In this document: in pieces, positions 42,741 to 52,315 of the stretch | Position numbering within the stretch: the first letter of the stretch is position 1 | Layout: every line of letters begins with the position of its first letter | Assembly: GCA_965178635.1 (NCBI GenBank) | Contig: CBCXVT010000039.1 | Coordinates: forward strand, 1 to 55,106 | Length of the DNA stretch: 55,106 nucleotides | Direction of reading: 5' to 3' | Source: GCA-2733415 sp965178635 | GTDB taxonomy: Bacteria; Bacteroidota; Bacteroidia; Flavobacteriales; Flavobacteriaceae | Notes under the pieces: model-generated | The model's database searches: none | Told to the model about the DNA's origin: nothing | The model's input: the letters and a program-made list of their open reading frames with translations, nothing else | Position numbers and translations under genes: made by a program

Positions 42741-44249
42741 TTATGCTTCAGCTAACATTTTTTCTCCAGCCTCAATAGCTTCTTCAATTGTTCCTTTAAG
42801 GTTAAATGCAGATTCTGGTAAGTGATCTAATTCACCATCCATAATCATGTTAAATCCTTTAATAGTATCTTTAATATCTACAAGAACACCTTTTAATCCA
42901 GTAAACTGCTCCGCTACGTGGAATGGCTGAGATAAGAAACGTTGTACACGACGTGCACGTCCTACCGCTAATTTATCTTCTTCAGATAATTCTTCCATTC
43001 CTAAAATGGCGATAATATCTTGTAATTCTTTGTAACGTTGTAATAATTCTTTTACTCTTTGAGCAGTATCATAGTGATCATTACCTAAAATATCAGCTGT
43101 TAAAATTCTTGATGTAGAATCTAACGGGTCAACCGCTGGGTAAATACCTAATTCAGCAATCTTACGAGATAATACTGTAGTAGCATCTAAGTGAGCAAAC
43201 GTTGTTGCTGGTGCTGGATCTGTCAAATCATCTGCAGGTACGTAAACCGCTTGTACAGATGTAATCGATCCTCTTTTTGTAGATGTAATACGTTCCTGCA
43301 TAGCTCCCATTTCTGTAGCTAATGTTGGTTGGTACCCTACGGCAGATGGCATACGACCTAATAAGGCTGATACCTCAGAACCTGCTTGTGTAAAACGGAA
43401 GATGTTATCAACGAAGAAAAGTACATCTTTTCCTTGTCCGTCTCCAGCTCCATCACGGAAATATTCAGCAATTGTTAAACCAGATAATGCAACACGCGCA
43501 CGTGCTCCAGGTGGTTCATTCATTTGTCCGAATACGAAAGTAGCTTTAGAATCTTTCATAGCTGACTTGTCAACTTTTTGAAGGTCCCATCCACCATCTT
43601 CCATTGAGTGCATAAAGTCATCACCATACTTGATAATTCCTGACTCTAACATCTCTCTTAAAAGGTCATTTCCTTCACGAGTTCTTTCTCCTACTCCTGC
43701 GAATACTGAAAGTCCACCGTGTCCTTTTGCAATATTGTTAATCAACTCTTGAATCAATACTGTTTTACCTACTCCGGCACCACCAAATAATCCAATTTTA
43801 CCTCCTTTTGCGTAAGGCTCAATTAAATCGATTACTTTAATACCTGTAAATAAAACTTCTGTAGAAGTTGATAAATCTTCAAATTTAGGCGCTTGTCTGT
43901 GAATTGGTAAACCAGCATCTCCTGTTTTAGGTAATTCTCCTAAACCATCAATAGCATCTCCAATTACATTGAATAAACGACCGTAAACATCATCTCCAAT
44001 CGGCATTTTAATAGGGTTTCCTGTAGCAACTGCTTCAGTTCCTCTACTTAATCCATCTGTTGAATCCATTGAGATAGTACGTACTGTATTTTCTCCAACG
44101 TGTGATTGAACTTCAAGAACCAATTTATTTCCGTTATTATTAACTTCTAATGAATCGTAAATTTTTGGAAGTGCTCCATCTTGGCTGTTGAACTCTACGT
44201 CTACAACTGGCCCGATAATCTGTGATACTTTTCCTGTAAGTGTTGACAT
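42741..44249 (-). CDS. atpD: F1F0 ATP synthase beta subunit
   Basis: The catalytic subunit of the ATP synthase, 502 residues. It has the P-loop GGAGVGKTVLIQELI, the GERTREGNDL block with the catalytic glutamate, the Walker B region VLFFVDNIFRF, and the DELSEED-like motif GMEELSEEDK. It forms a two-gene unit with atpC, with a -7 element at 44311-44318. Confidence 0.97.
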   Translation of the reverse strand: MSTLTGKVSQIIGPVVDVEFNSQDGALPKIYDSLEVNNNGNKLVLEVQSHVGENTVRTISMDSTDGLSRGTEAVATGNPIKMPIGDDVYGRLFNVIGDAIDGLGELPKTGDAGLPIHRQAPKFEDLSTSTEVLFTGIKVIDLIEPYAKGGKIGLFGGAGVGKTVLIQELINNIAKGHGGLSVFAGVGERTREGNDLLREMLESGIIKYGDDFMHSMEDGGWDLQKVDKSAMKDSKATFVFGQMNEPPGARARVALSGLTIAEYFRDGAGDGQGKDVLFFVDNIFRFTQAGSEVSALLGRMPSAVGYQPTLATEMGAMQERITSTKRGSITSVQAVYVPADDLTDPAPATTFAHLDATTVLSRKIAELGIYPAVDPLDSTSRILTADILGNDHYDTAQRVKELLQRYKELQDIIAILGMEELSEEDKLAVGRARRVQRFLSQPFHVAEQFTGLKGVLVDIKDTIKGFNMIMDGELDHLPESAFNLKGTIEEAIEAGEKMLAEA

Positions 44250-44310
44250 TCTTAACTATTTAATGTTTAGAAAATTATAAGCGATTGAGTTTACCTCATT
44301 TTTCGCGGTG

Positions 44311-44318
44311 CAAAGATA
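44311..44318 (-). promoter_or_regulatory. Promoter -7 element of atpDC
   Basis: The minus strand reads TATCTTTG, 62 bases before the atpD ATG. Confidence 0.5.
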
Positions 44319-44412
44319 TTCTTTTTATATTAATTATTTATAATTTTTCTACTGTTTTTTAACCTCATCATGGGCTCAATTAAAAAAAAACACTTATTTG
44401 TATTATCGGCAC

Positions 44413-44442
44413 AAAAAAAGCACCTTGATTACTCAAGATGCT
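44413..44442 (-). terminator. Terminator of the glmS transcription unit
   Basis: On the minus strand AGCATCTTGA-GTAA-TCAAGGTGCT (one G-T wobble) is followed by a run of seven T. Confidence 0.8.
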
Positions 44443-44471
44443 TCTACATATGTTTCTTCTTGCTTATTTAA

Positions 44472-46325
44472 TTACTCTACCGTAACCGATTTCGCTAAGT
44501 TTCTAGGCTGATCAACATTACACTCACGCATAACAGCAATATGATAAGATAACAACTGTAATGGAATTGTTGTTAATAACGGACTCAATAACTCAAGTGT
44601 TTCTGGCACCTCAATAACATAGTCTGCAATTTCACGAACACTAACATCACCTTTGTTTACTACAGCAATAATTTTTCCTTTACGAGATTTTATCTCTTGA
44701 ATATTACTTACCACTTTTTCATAATGCCCTTTTTTGGTAGCAATAACAACCACTGGCATTTGCTCATCTATCAATGCAATTGGCCCGTGCTTCATTTCTG
44801 CAGCAGGATACCCTTCAGCGTGAATATATGAGATTTCTTTAAGTTTTAATGCACCTTCCAATGCTACAGGGAAGTTAAACCCACGACCTAAATACAGAAA
44901 GTTAGGCATGTCTTTATAAACTTCAGAAATTGTTTTAATATGCGCATCTGACTTTAGAGACTCCCTGACTTTTTCAGGAATTAATTCTAGCTCCTGTAAA
45001 TGCATATGATAATCTGATGCAGAAATTGCACCTTTAGCTTTTGCTAATTTTAAAGCAATTAATGTTAATACTGTAATCTGAGTTGTAAATGCTTTAGTAG
45101 ATGCTACACCTATTTCAGGTCCTGCATGCGTATATGCGCCAGCATCTGATTCTCTAGCAATAGTAGAACCAACCACATTACACACTCCAAACACAAATGC
45201 CCCTTTAGATTTAGCTAATTGTATTGCCGCACGTGTATCTGCCGTTTCTCCAGACTGAGAAATTGCAATAACAACATCTTTCTCCGTTATAATAGGGTTT
45301 CTATACCTGAATTCAGATGCGTATTCTACCTCAACTGGAATTCTAGCCAAGTCTTCAAACACATATTCAGCAACCAAACCAGCATGCCAAGATGTACCGC
45401 AGGCCACAATGATAATTCTATCAGCATTTAAAAAACGCTCCATATTATCATCAACTCCAGCCATTCTGATAATCCCTTCATTAACTAACATTCTACCTCT
45501 ATAGGTATCAGTTATAGCATTTGGTTGCTCGTGAATTTCTTTAAGCATAAAATGGTCATAACCATCTTTTTCAATTTGCTCTAAATTCAACTGCAATTCC
45601 TGTATATAAGGCATCACTTCTGAATCATCAGAAATTTTACGAATCTTAATTTTCTTATCTTTTCTAATAACAGCAATTTCTTCATCTTCTAAATAAATTG
45701 CATTATTTGTATACTCAATAAAAGGTGATGCATCAGATGCAACAAAAAACTCTTTATCACCTTCTCCAACACCAATTGCTAGTGGACTTCCCATTCTAGC
45801 AGCTATAATTTCATCAGGTCTATTCTTATCAAATACCGCAATTGCATATGCCCCAACAACTTGTGTCAATGCAATTCGCACTGCTTTACCCAACTTTACA
45901 CCCTCACTCTTCTTTACGTCTTCAATTAAATTAACTAACACCTCTGTATCTGTATCAGACACAAACGTATAACCACGTTTGATTAATTCTTTTTTTAATG
46001 GATCATAATTTTCAATGATTCCATTATGAATAATAACCAATTCACCAGAATTTGATAAGTGTGGGTGAGAATTGACATCATTAGGTTCTCCGTGGGTTGC
46101 CCAACGGGTGTGACCTATACCTAAAGTTCCGCTTTGTGAAATTTCAGTTTGCGCTCTATGCTCTAAATCAGCTACTTTTCCTTTAGTCTTTGATAGTTTA
46201 ATATGTTCACCATCAAACAAGGCTACCCCAGAACTATCATATCCACGATACTCCAAACGTTTTAATCCTTTTATAACTATTGGATAAGCTTCTCGAAAAC
46301 CTACGTAACCTACAATTCCACACAT
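44472..46325 (-). CDS. glmS: Glutamine-fructose-6-phosphate aminotransferase
   Basis: GlmS makes glucosamine-6-phosphate from fructose-6-phosphate and glutamine, the first step to peptidoglycan and LPS amino sugars. The 617-residue protein starts MCGIVGYVG with the catalytic Cys exposed after Met removal, then the class II glutaminase domain (HTRWATHGEPN, DTEVLVNLIE) to about residue 240. Two SIS sugar-binding domains follow (ACGTSWHAGL, SQSGETADTRAA), with the C-terminal DQPRNLAKSVTVE. It is last in the minus-strand unit with DUF4270 and a GT5 domain protein; no glmS ribozyme is seen. Confidence 0.97.
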   Translation of the reverse strand: MCGIVGYVGFREAYPIVIKGLKRLEYRGYDSSGVALFDGEHIKLSKTKGKVADLEHRAQTEISQSGTLGIGHTRWATHGEPNDVNSHPHLSNSGELVIIHNGIIENYDPLKKELIKRGYTFVSDTDTEVLVNLIEDVKKSEGVKLGKAVRIALTQVVGAYAIAVFDKNRPDEIIAARMGSPLAIGVGEGDKEFFVASDASPFIEYTNNAIYLEDEEIAVIRKDKKIKIRKISDDSEVMPYIQELQLNLEQIEKDGYDHFMLKEIHEQPNAITDTYRGRMLVNEGIIRMAGVDDNMERFLNADRIIIVACGTSWHAGLVAEYVFEDLARIPVEVEYASEFRYRNPIITEKDVVIAISQSGETADTRAAIQLAKSKGAFVFGVCNVVGSTIARESDAGAYTHAGPEIGVASTKAFTTQITVLTLIALKLAKAKGAISASDYHMHLQELELIPEKVRESLKSDAHIKTISEVYKDMPNFLYLGRGFNFPVALEGALKLKEISYIHAEGYPAAEMKHGPIALIDEQMPVVVIATKKGHYEKVVSNIQEIKSRKGKIIAVVNKGDVSVREIADYVIEVPETLELLSPLLTTIPLQLLSYHIAVMRECNVDQPRNLAKSVTVE

Positions 46326-46331
46326 ATTCTA

Positions 46332-47936
46332 TTAGTTATCTTCTTCAGTGTATATTATTCTTAACTTTAATTTCTTGGTGTCATCTACTGTATTCTCGTT
46401 AAACAATACAGTTCCTCTATGCGCGTTAACAGATGATGTTAATACATAGTGAATATCATTACTTTCATCATTATCTGGATCACCGTCATTATTAACAACT
46501 TCGTCATCATTACCAATAATCACAGGTGTTTTTAATTCAGAGCCACCAGTTAAAGTTACATTATTAGACACCATTAAGCCCAAACTCACATTAGTAGAAT
46601 CATTCTTTACCAAATTCGTCATATGTTCAGTAATTCTGATTTTATATTTTACTCCAGCACCGGTATCATCTCTTTCCAATTTCCCTAAATGGTTTACTTT
46701 ACTAAAGTTTTCATCTGAATGACTTGAAATATCAAAATTATAATCCAACAAAACTCTATTGTTATGAATATCATAAATAAAGATACGCTCTGGCTCTGTT
46801 TCGTTAGCACCAAGCGAATTTTGATCTACAAAGAATTCTAAATTAGCTTCATTAATTATTATGTTCCTATCTCTTAAGTCTTGTAATTCATTTGACACAC
46901 CATCGTTATCATCATCAGCACCAGAAAATAAATTTATTAACGCTAAAGACCCCTCACCTCCTTTTACATACAATTTATCAGCATCCTCTGTATAATTAAA
47001 ATTATTATCAAATGTGTTAACTGAATTTCCTCTAAAAAGAATTTTAATTGAATCTTCAAGCGGATCTGCTCCACCCTCAGGATCTGGATACTCGTAAACA
47101 ACTTCTATATCTGCTTGTACCATGTTAACCCCTAAAAGAACACCTTGCATTGGTATATTCGTGGTAGCTTGCATATAAATTCCTCTATAGAAATTTTTGA
47201 ATTTACCAACCGAAGACATAGCATCTTCATTTTCAGGATCTAGCAACCATGAAAAATCTGCAATATCTAACCCTGAAACATCTCTTAACCTTGGAGAAAA
47301 ACGTGTTATTTCTAACTCTCCATCTGCGTCTACACCTTCAACTGGCACTTCCGTATTTAAAGGGAAAAAGTTTGTGTTTTCATATAACAAATTAGAAGGA
47401 GATGCAATTTGCGCTAATGTAAATTCGTTATTGGTTGAATAGTAACTTTGTCTTTCTTCAAAATCTGTAGTCGGGTCAAAATCATTTAAATAATACTCTG
47501 ATCTAAACAATTTTAAATTTATATCAGTGTTTCCATACACCGAATCTAATTCATATTCACTAACATCATTTTCGTCTGTATCAATTTTCGTGCTAAAATA
47601 TGGTAGCGTAAGTATGGCTTTAGTTATCACAGCATCAACAGGAAAATCTTTTCCGTATTCACTGAGCTCTACCTGAGTTAAAATATTAGCGGTAGTTTCT
47701 CCATACACAGGATCATGATAATACCCTAAAATATTGTATGGTAAATTACTAGTTTGTACTGAATGTAATCCATCAAGCTTTACACTTGAGGTCGAGATGG
47801 TAAAATCTGTACTTTCTTTTACATCAAAATGATCCTGAGCAAACAAGTCTGATCCAACGGTATTATAATCTTTATCACATGACATTACTAGTAATGCAAC
47901 AATAAATAAAGCTAAAAATTGCTTTGTCCTCTTCAT
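46332..47936 (-). CDS. DUF4270-family lipoprotein
   Basis: A 534-residue lipoprotein (lipobox LLVMSC, Cys20) of the Bacteroidota DUF4270 family. It has the family start DKDYNTVGSDLFAQDHFDV and repeated beta-rich segments, with many acidic residues near DGDPDNDESND close to the C-terminus that may bind calcium. It probably sits on the outer membrane. The function is unknown. It lies between a GT5 domain protein and glmS, six bases upstream of glmS, an order seen in many Flavobacteriaceae. Confidence 0.85.
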   Translation of the reverse strand: MKRTKQFLALFIVALLVMSCDKDYNTVGSDLFAQDHFDVKESTDFTISTSSVKLDGLHSVQTSNLPYNILGYYHDPVYGETTANILTQVELSEYGKDFPVDAVITKAILTLPYFSTKIDTDENDVSEYELDSVYGNTDINLKLFRSEYYLNDFDPTTDFEERQSYYSTNNEFTLAQIASPSNLLYENTNFFPLNTEVPVEGVDADGELEITRFSPRLRDVSGLDIADFSWLLDPENEDAMSSVGKFKNFYRGIYMQATTNIPMQGVLLGVNMVQADIEVVYEYPDPEGGADPLEDSIKILFRGNSVNTFDNNFNYTEDADKLYVKGGEGSLALINLFSGADDDNDGVSNELQDLRDRNIIINEANLEFFVDQNSLGANETEPERIFIYDIHNNRVLLDYNFDISSHSDENFSKVNHLGKLERDDTGAGVKYKIRITEHMTNLVKNDSTNVSLGLMVSNNVTLTGGSELKTPVIIGNDDEVVNNDGDPDNDESNDIHYVLTSSVNAHRGTVLFNENTVDDTKKLKLRIIYTEEDN

Positions 47937-47956
47937 AATAATCTTAATTTCTTAAA

Positions 47957-48763
47957 TTAGGCCATTAGGCTATTGTAGAATTCTGTGTAAGCAGATTCAA
48001 ACTCATCTGGCGATTTATAATCTAAAGTAGGTGTTTCACTATTAGACAAGTACTCCATTAACTCAGAATTAACATCTTCCGAACCAACAATAACACCATC
48101 AGAGTTATCAGCAGCCAACTTCATCATATTGTCATAAGTAGATGTTTCAATCAATTTTAAAGATTCTTCTTCAATATTATCAAACTTAATTTTATCACTA
48201 AAGTTTTCTCCTAACTCACCTTCAAACCCTTCAGAATAAATAGACGTAACCACTTTACTATCTGTAAACAATGGTTCATCAGCATAATATTTTTTCAAAT
48301 ACAAAGGCAACAACGATGCCATCCAACCATGAACATGTATTACATCTGGCGCCCAGTTTAACTTTTTAACTGTCTCAATAACTCCTTTTGCAAAAAAGAT
48401 AGCGCGTTCATCATTATCTTTAAAAAGCTGCCCATCTTCATCTGTAAAAGTAGCTTTTCTTTTAAAGTATTCTTCATTGTCGATAAAATATACTTGCATG
48501 CGTTCCTTCGGTATAGAAGCAACTTTAATAATAAGAGGCATATCTAAATCATTAATCACAAGATTCATTCCTGACAATCTAATTACTTCATGTAACTGAT
48601 GTCTCCTCTCATTAATATTCCCAAATCTAGGCATGAATATTCTTGTCTGACCACCAATAGAATTAACCATTTTAGCAGCTTGAAATGAATTTGATGAAAT
48701 CTCAGTTTCTGGTAAATATGGTACCACTTCTGACGAAACAAATAAAACTCTCTTATCTTTCAT
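47957..48763 (-). CDS. Stand-alone glycogen/starch synthase catalytic (GT5) N-terminal domain
   Basis: A 268-residue cytoplasmic protein matching the N-terminal Rossmann domain of glycogen/starch synthases: VLFVSSEVVPYLPETEISS at the start, RIFMPRFGNINERRHQLHEV, and APDVIHVHGWMASLLPLYL. Full GlgA is about 480 residues; the C-terminal ADP-glucose-binding domain is missing with a normal stop and acidic tail, so it is not simply cut. The usual KxGGL motif at the start reads YLPETEIS, losing the nucleotide-binding lysine. Such shortened proteins beside panC are common in Flavobacteria; catalytic activity as a glycogen synthase is doubtful. Confidence 0.78.
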   Translation of the reverse strand: MKDKRVLFVSSEVVPYLPETEISSNSFQAAKMVNSIGGQTRIFMPRFGNINERRHQLHEVIRLSGMNLVINDLDMPLIIKVASIPKERMQVYFIDNEEYFKRKATFTDEDGQLFKDNDERAIFFAKGVIETVKKLNWAPDVIHVHGWMASLLPLYLKKYYADEPLFTDSKVVTSIYSEGFEGELGENFSDKIKFDNIEEESLKLIETSTYDNMMKLAADNSDGVIVGSEDVNSELMEYLSNSETPTLDYKSPDEFESAYTEFYNSLMA

Positions 48764-48856
48764 TCTATATCTTTTTAATCTTCTTAGCTCTTTATCTTAA
48801 GTTAAAAACAGATTCTCAACAAGATCTATTTGCTAAAAAAATAATTTTAAACTTTG

Positions 48857-48864
48857 CAAAATTA
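48857..48864 (-). promoter_or_regulatory. Candidate promoter of the GT5-DUF4270-glmS unit
   Basis: The minus strand reads TAATTTTG, giving a leader of about 90 bases before the ATG at 48763. It faces the divergent panC promoter. Confidence 0.4.
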
Positions 48865-48894
48865 CAAAAATTATGCAGATTAGAGGTAATGTAT

Positions 48895-48902
48895 TAAGTT
48901 TG
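48895..48902 (+). promoter_or_regulatory. Promoter -7 element of panC
   Basis: TAAGTTTG, 22 bases before the ATG at 48925. Confidence 0.5.
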
Positions 48903-48924
48903 CGTCCGATTTAATTTCATTTCA

Positions 48925-49773
48925 ATGAAAGTTTTCTATACAAAAAAAGAACTCACTACTTTTATTAACCCTACAAATAGGGATGGTAAAACTATTGGAT
49001 ATGTACCAACCATGGGGGCTCTGCATCAAGGTCATGGGTCATTAATTCAGCAATCAGTTAACAAAAATCAAGTTACTGTAGTAAGCATATTTGTAAACCC
49101 AACTCAATTTGACAATAGTACTGATTTAGACAAATACCCAAGAACTTTAGAAAATGATATTGAATTAATTCAAAAAATTGATTCATCTGTCATTATTTTT
49201 GCACCAAATTCTAGCGAACTTTACAATGGTAATATCAGCTCTAAGTCTTATTCATTTGATGGTTTAGAATTTGAAATGGAAGGCAAACACAGACAAGGAC
49301 ATTTTGATGGTGTTGGTACTATTTTAGAGTTATTTTTCAACCTTATTAAACCAACCAATGCTTATTTTGGTGAAAAAGATTTCCAGCAACTACAAATTGT
49401 TAAAAAATTAGTTTCTAACTATAACTTAAACGTCAATATAATTGGTTGTGAAATCTTTAGAGAAGTTACTGGTTTAGCCATGAGTTCAAGAAATGAACGC
49501 CTTTCTAAAGAAGCTCGAAAAGAAGCCGCATTTATATACAAGACACTTACTGGAGCTAAAATGCACTTTGGCATAAAAAGTGCTACAAAAGTAGAAGAGT
49601 GGGTTACTAAACAATTTGCAAAAAACAAACAATTCAACCTTGAGTATGTGTCTATAGCAAATGTGAACACCTTAAAACCAGTAAAACGAAAATCAAAAAA
49701 CCAACAATACAGAATATTTATTGCTGCTTTTATTGATAACATTAGATTAATAGACAATATCGCTTTAAATTAA
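48925..49773 (+). CDS. panC: Pantothenate synthetase
   Basis: PanC joins pantoate and beta-alanine with ATP in coenzyme A synthesis. The 282-residue protein has the class I-like motif MGALHQGHGSLIQQS (HxGH), FVNPTQFDNSTDLDKYPR, and the KMSKS-like AMSSRNERLS. panD follows after 13 bases and supplies its beta-alanine substrate. It heads a plus-strand run panC-panD-flippase-esterase-radA. Confidence 0.96.
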   Translation: MKVFYTKKELTTFINPTNRDGKTIGYVPTMGALHQGHGSLIQQSVNKNQVTVVSIFVNPTQFDNSTDLDKYPRTLENDIELIQKIDSSVIIFAPNSSELYNGNISSKSYSFDGLEFEMEGKHRQGHFDGVGTILELFFNLIKPTNAYFGEKDFQQLQIVKKLVSNYNLNVNIIGCEIFREVTGLAMSSRNERLSKEARKEAAFIYKTLTGAKMHFGIKSATKVEEWVTKQFAKNKQFNLEYVSIANVNTLKPVKRKSKNQQYRIFIAAFIDNIRLIDNIALN

Positions 49774-49786
49774 TTACATTTGCCCC

Positions 49787-50137
49787 ATGTTAGTACACGT
49801 AGTAAAATCGAAAATTCATAGAGTTAAAGTTACCGGAGCGGACTTAAACTACATAGGTAGTATCACGATTGATGAAGACCTTATGGATGCTGCAAACCTT
49901 GTTCAAGGAGAAAAAATTCAGATTGTAAATAACAATAACGGTGAACGTTTAGAAACATATGCCATACCTGGGCCGAGAAACTCTGGTGAAATAACACTGA
50001 ATGGTGCTGCCGCAAGAAAAGTTGCTCCTGGTGATATTCTGATTTTAATCAGTTATGCGATGATGGATATTGAAGAAGCAAAGACTTTTAAACCTTCTTT
50101 AGTTTTCCCAAATGAAGAAAACAATTTATTGAATTAG
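49787..50137 (+). CDS. panD: Aspartate 1-decarboxylase
   Basis: PanD makes beta-alanine from aspartate with a pyruvoyl cofactor. The 116-residue proenzyme has the self-cleavage site Gly-Ser in YIGSITIDEDLM at residues 24-25, KSKIHRVKVTGADL before it, and NGAAARKVAPGDILI in the C-terminal part. The pan genes are adjacent and presumably coregulated. Confidence 0.96.
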   Translation: MLVHVVKSKIHRVKVTGADLNYIGSITIDEDLMDAANLVQGEKIQIVNNNNGERLETYAIPGPRNSGEITLNGAAARKVAPGDILILISYAMMDIEEAKTFKPSLVFPNEENNLLN

Positions 50138-50142
50138 TTTTT

Positions 50143-51123
50143 TTGACTAAAAAAACTTTCATAAAAACACTTAAAATAACCATTCCAATTCTATTTGGAA
50201 TATTTCTGATTTGGTTAACCTATAACAAAACAACCCCTTCAGAAAGAGCTGATGTTATCAAGTATATCAGAGAAGCTGACTATTTTTGGGTATTCACTTC
50301 TATTCTTTTAGGATTATCAAGTCACGCCTCAAGAGCTTACCGTTGGAAATTCACGCTTGAACCTTTAGGATATACGCCTAAATTTCTAAACAGTTTTATG
50401 GCTGTTATGATCGCATATTTTGCAAACTTAGGCATTCCGAGGTCTGGAGAAATCTTAAGAGCAACAACCTTAACAACATATGAGGGGGTTCCTTTTGAAA
50501 AAGCTTTTGGAACTATTGTCGCAGAAAGAATTGCCGATTTACTAATGAGTTTTCTATTCATATTCATTGCTTTGATTCTGCAATATGATATGATTATGGA
50601 GGTGATCACTCAAATTTTGGATGTTGTTTACCTAAAACTAACTTCAAGTCCAAAACTCATATTTCTAATTCTTTTAATAGGCTTAGCCATATTCTTTATA
50701 TTCTACAAAAGCACAACAAAAATCAAAGAAAAAATTAAAAGTTTTGCATCGGGTTTAAAAGATGGTGTTTTAAGTATCATTACCATGAAGAAAAAATGGG
50801 CATTCATAGGTCATACATTTTTCATCTGGTCCATGTATTTTCTAATGTTTTATGTCATCTTTTTCTCAATTCCAGAAACAGCAAAAACAGCAATCAGCAC
50901 AGCAATTGTTGCTTTTGTTACTGGTTCTTTTACAATGGCAGCAACAAATGGAGGATTAGGAAGTTTTCCATTGGTCATTCAAGAAACTTTAAATTTATTC
51001 AGTATTAGTAACCAAGGTGGATTAGCAATTGGATGGATTTTATGGAGTGCTCAAACAATTCTAAACATTGTTGCTGGTATAGCTTCATTCTTCTTCATAC
51101 CAATATACAACAGAACAAAATAA
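50143..51123 (+). CDS. Lysylphosphatidylglycerol synthase TM-region (UPF0104) flippase-like protein
   Basis: A 326-residue inner-membrane protein with about eight helices and the UPF0104/LPG_synthase_TM marks: SHASRAYRWKFTLEPLG, FMAVMIAYFANLGIPRSGEI, and ERIADLLMSF. MprF-type flippase domains share this layout, but the cytoplasmic lysyl transferase domain is absent, so a transport or lipid-scrambling role is inferred. It starts at a TTG five bases after the panD stop; no ATG is available near it. Confidence 0.8.
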   Translation: MTKKTFIKTLKITIPILFGIFLIWLTYNKTTPSERADVIKYIREADYFWVFTSILLGLSSHASRAYRWKFTLEPLGYTPKFLNSFMAVMIAYFANLGIPRSGEILRATTLTTYEGVPFEKAFGTIVAERIADLLMSFLFIFIALILQYDMIMEVITQILDVVYLKLTSSPKLIFLILLIGLAIFFIFYKSTTKIKEKIKSFASGLKDGVLSIITMKKKWAFIGHTFFIWSMYFLMFYVIFFSIPETAKTAISTAIVAFVTGSFTMAATNGGLGSFPLVIQETLNLFSISNQGGLAIGWILWSAQTILNIVAGIASFFFIPIYNRTK

Positions 51124-51163
51124 TCAGTATATTGTCATTCAATTATTGAAAACTGTTCTTAAA

Positions 51164-52315
51164 ATGAGAAAAATAATCTTACTTATTGCTTTTGCTTTTA
51201 TTAGTCTAAACACAATAGCTCAAACTGTTTATAGAGAAATTGACGGGCCAGATGGCGAAAAAAGGCAACTAAAAATTCAGGTACCACGAAACTACGAAGC
51301 CAATCCTGACATGATGTACCCAGTTATTGTAGTATTTGACGGCGATTATTTATTTGAACCTGTAGCAGGTATTACAGATTATTATTCTTATTGGGATGAA
51401 ATGCCTGAAGCAATAGTTGTTGGAATTAATCAAATTAACACAAAACCAATAGATTTTGCTTGTGATGAACTTAATGGTCTTCCGTTTGATTCAGGCGCTG
51501 CATTTTTTGAATTTATCACCTTTGATTTATTCAATTTTATTGACAACAACTACAGAACGGTTCCTTTCAGAACAATTGTAGGTCATGGAGAATCTGCAAA
51601 TTTTTTAAACTTTTATTTATTCCAAGAAAAACCATTTTTTAACGCTTATATTTCTTTAAGTCCAAGTTTTACTGAAAAAATGGAATTGCGTTTAAAAGAA
51701 CAATTTACTGATCTTCAAACACCTGTTTTTTATTCCTTAACAACTGCTGAAGGAGACAGAAAAAATAGCAGAAACAGTATTAGTGCTTTACACAAAACTC
51801 TTGATGCAATTTCAAATGATAATTTCAACTACAACTACAATTATTACAAAGGAAAATCACATTATGAATTAGTCAACCATGCTTTACCAACAGCTTTTGA
51901 AACAGTTTACAAAACGTATAAGCAAATAGACCGTAAAGAATATAAAGAGAAATTATTGAGCTATAGCGAAGGAACCGCTATGGATTATGTGGTTAAAAAA
52001 TATGATACGATAAAAACGATGTACGGTGTTGACAAACAAATTAGAATCAATGATTTTAATGCCGTTGAAGCTGCCTTGAGAAAAGCTGAAGACTGGGAAA
52101 CATTTAAGTTATTAGGAAAACTTGCCCTTGAAGAATATCCAGATGCAATGTTAGGAAAATACTATATGGGACTACATTACGAAAACCTTGGTGAACCTAA
52201 AAAAGCTATAAAAGCATACCAATCAGCATTTGCAATGGAAGAAATTGGTGGCTTAAAAAAAGATGACATGTTACATTATGTTGAACTCATCAAAGCAGAT
52301 TTCGGGATAAACTAA
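51164..52315 (+). CDS. Secreted alpha/beta-hydrolase (esterase D/IroE-like) with TPR-like tail
   Basis: A roughly 383-residue exported protein. The signal peptide MRKIILLIAFAFISLNTIAQ begins at the ATG at 51164; the longer frame starting at a TTG at 51146 is less likely. Residues about 30-270 match the esterase D/putative esterase fold (RQLKIQVPRNYE, YPVIVVFDGDYLFEPV). The nucleophile elbow reads VGHGESANF rather than GHSxGG, with Ser in GES; the catalytic His is probably in GKSHYELVNH. The last 100 residues have TPR-like helices (GKYYMGLHYENLGEPKKAIK). radA begins on its last base (TAATG). Confidence 0.72.
   Translation: MRKIILLIAFAFISLNTIAQTVYREIDGPDGEKRQLKIQVPRNYEANPDMMYPVIVVFDGDYLFEPVAGITDYYSYWDEMPEAIVVGINQINTKPIDFACDELNGLPFDSGAAFFEFITFDLFNFIDNNYRTVPFRTIVGHGESANFLNFYLFQEKPFFNAYISLSPSFTEKMELRLKEQFTDLQTPVFYSLTTAEGDRKNSRNSISALHKTLDAISNDNFNYNYNYYKGKSHYELVNHALPTAFETVYKTYKQIDRKEYKEKLLSYSEGTAMDYVVKKYDTIKTMYGVDKQIRINDFNAVEAALRKAEDWETFKLLGKLALEEYPDAMLGKYYMGLHYENLGEPKKAIKAYQSAFAMEEIGGLKKDDMLHYVELIKADFGIN

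Noticed and set aside
44250..44471. glmS ribozyme or other structured RNA near glmS
   Set aside because: This stretch is downstream of glmS on its strand and holds only a terminator and the atpD promoter; upstream of glmS only six bases separate it from the DUF4270 gene.
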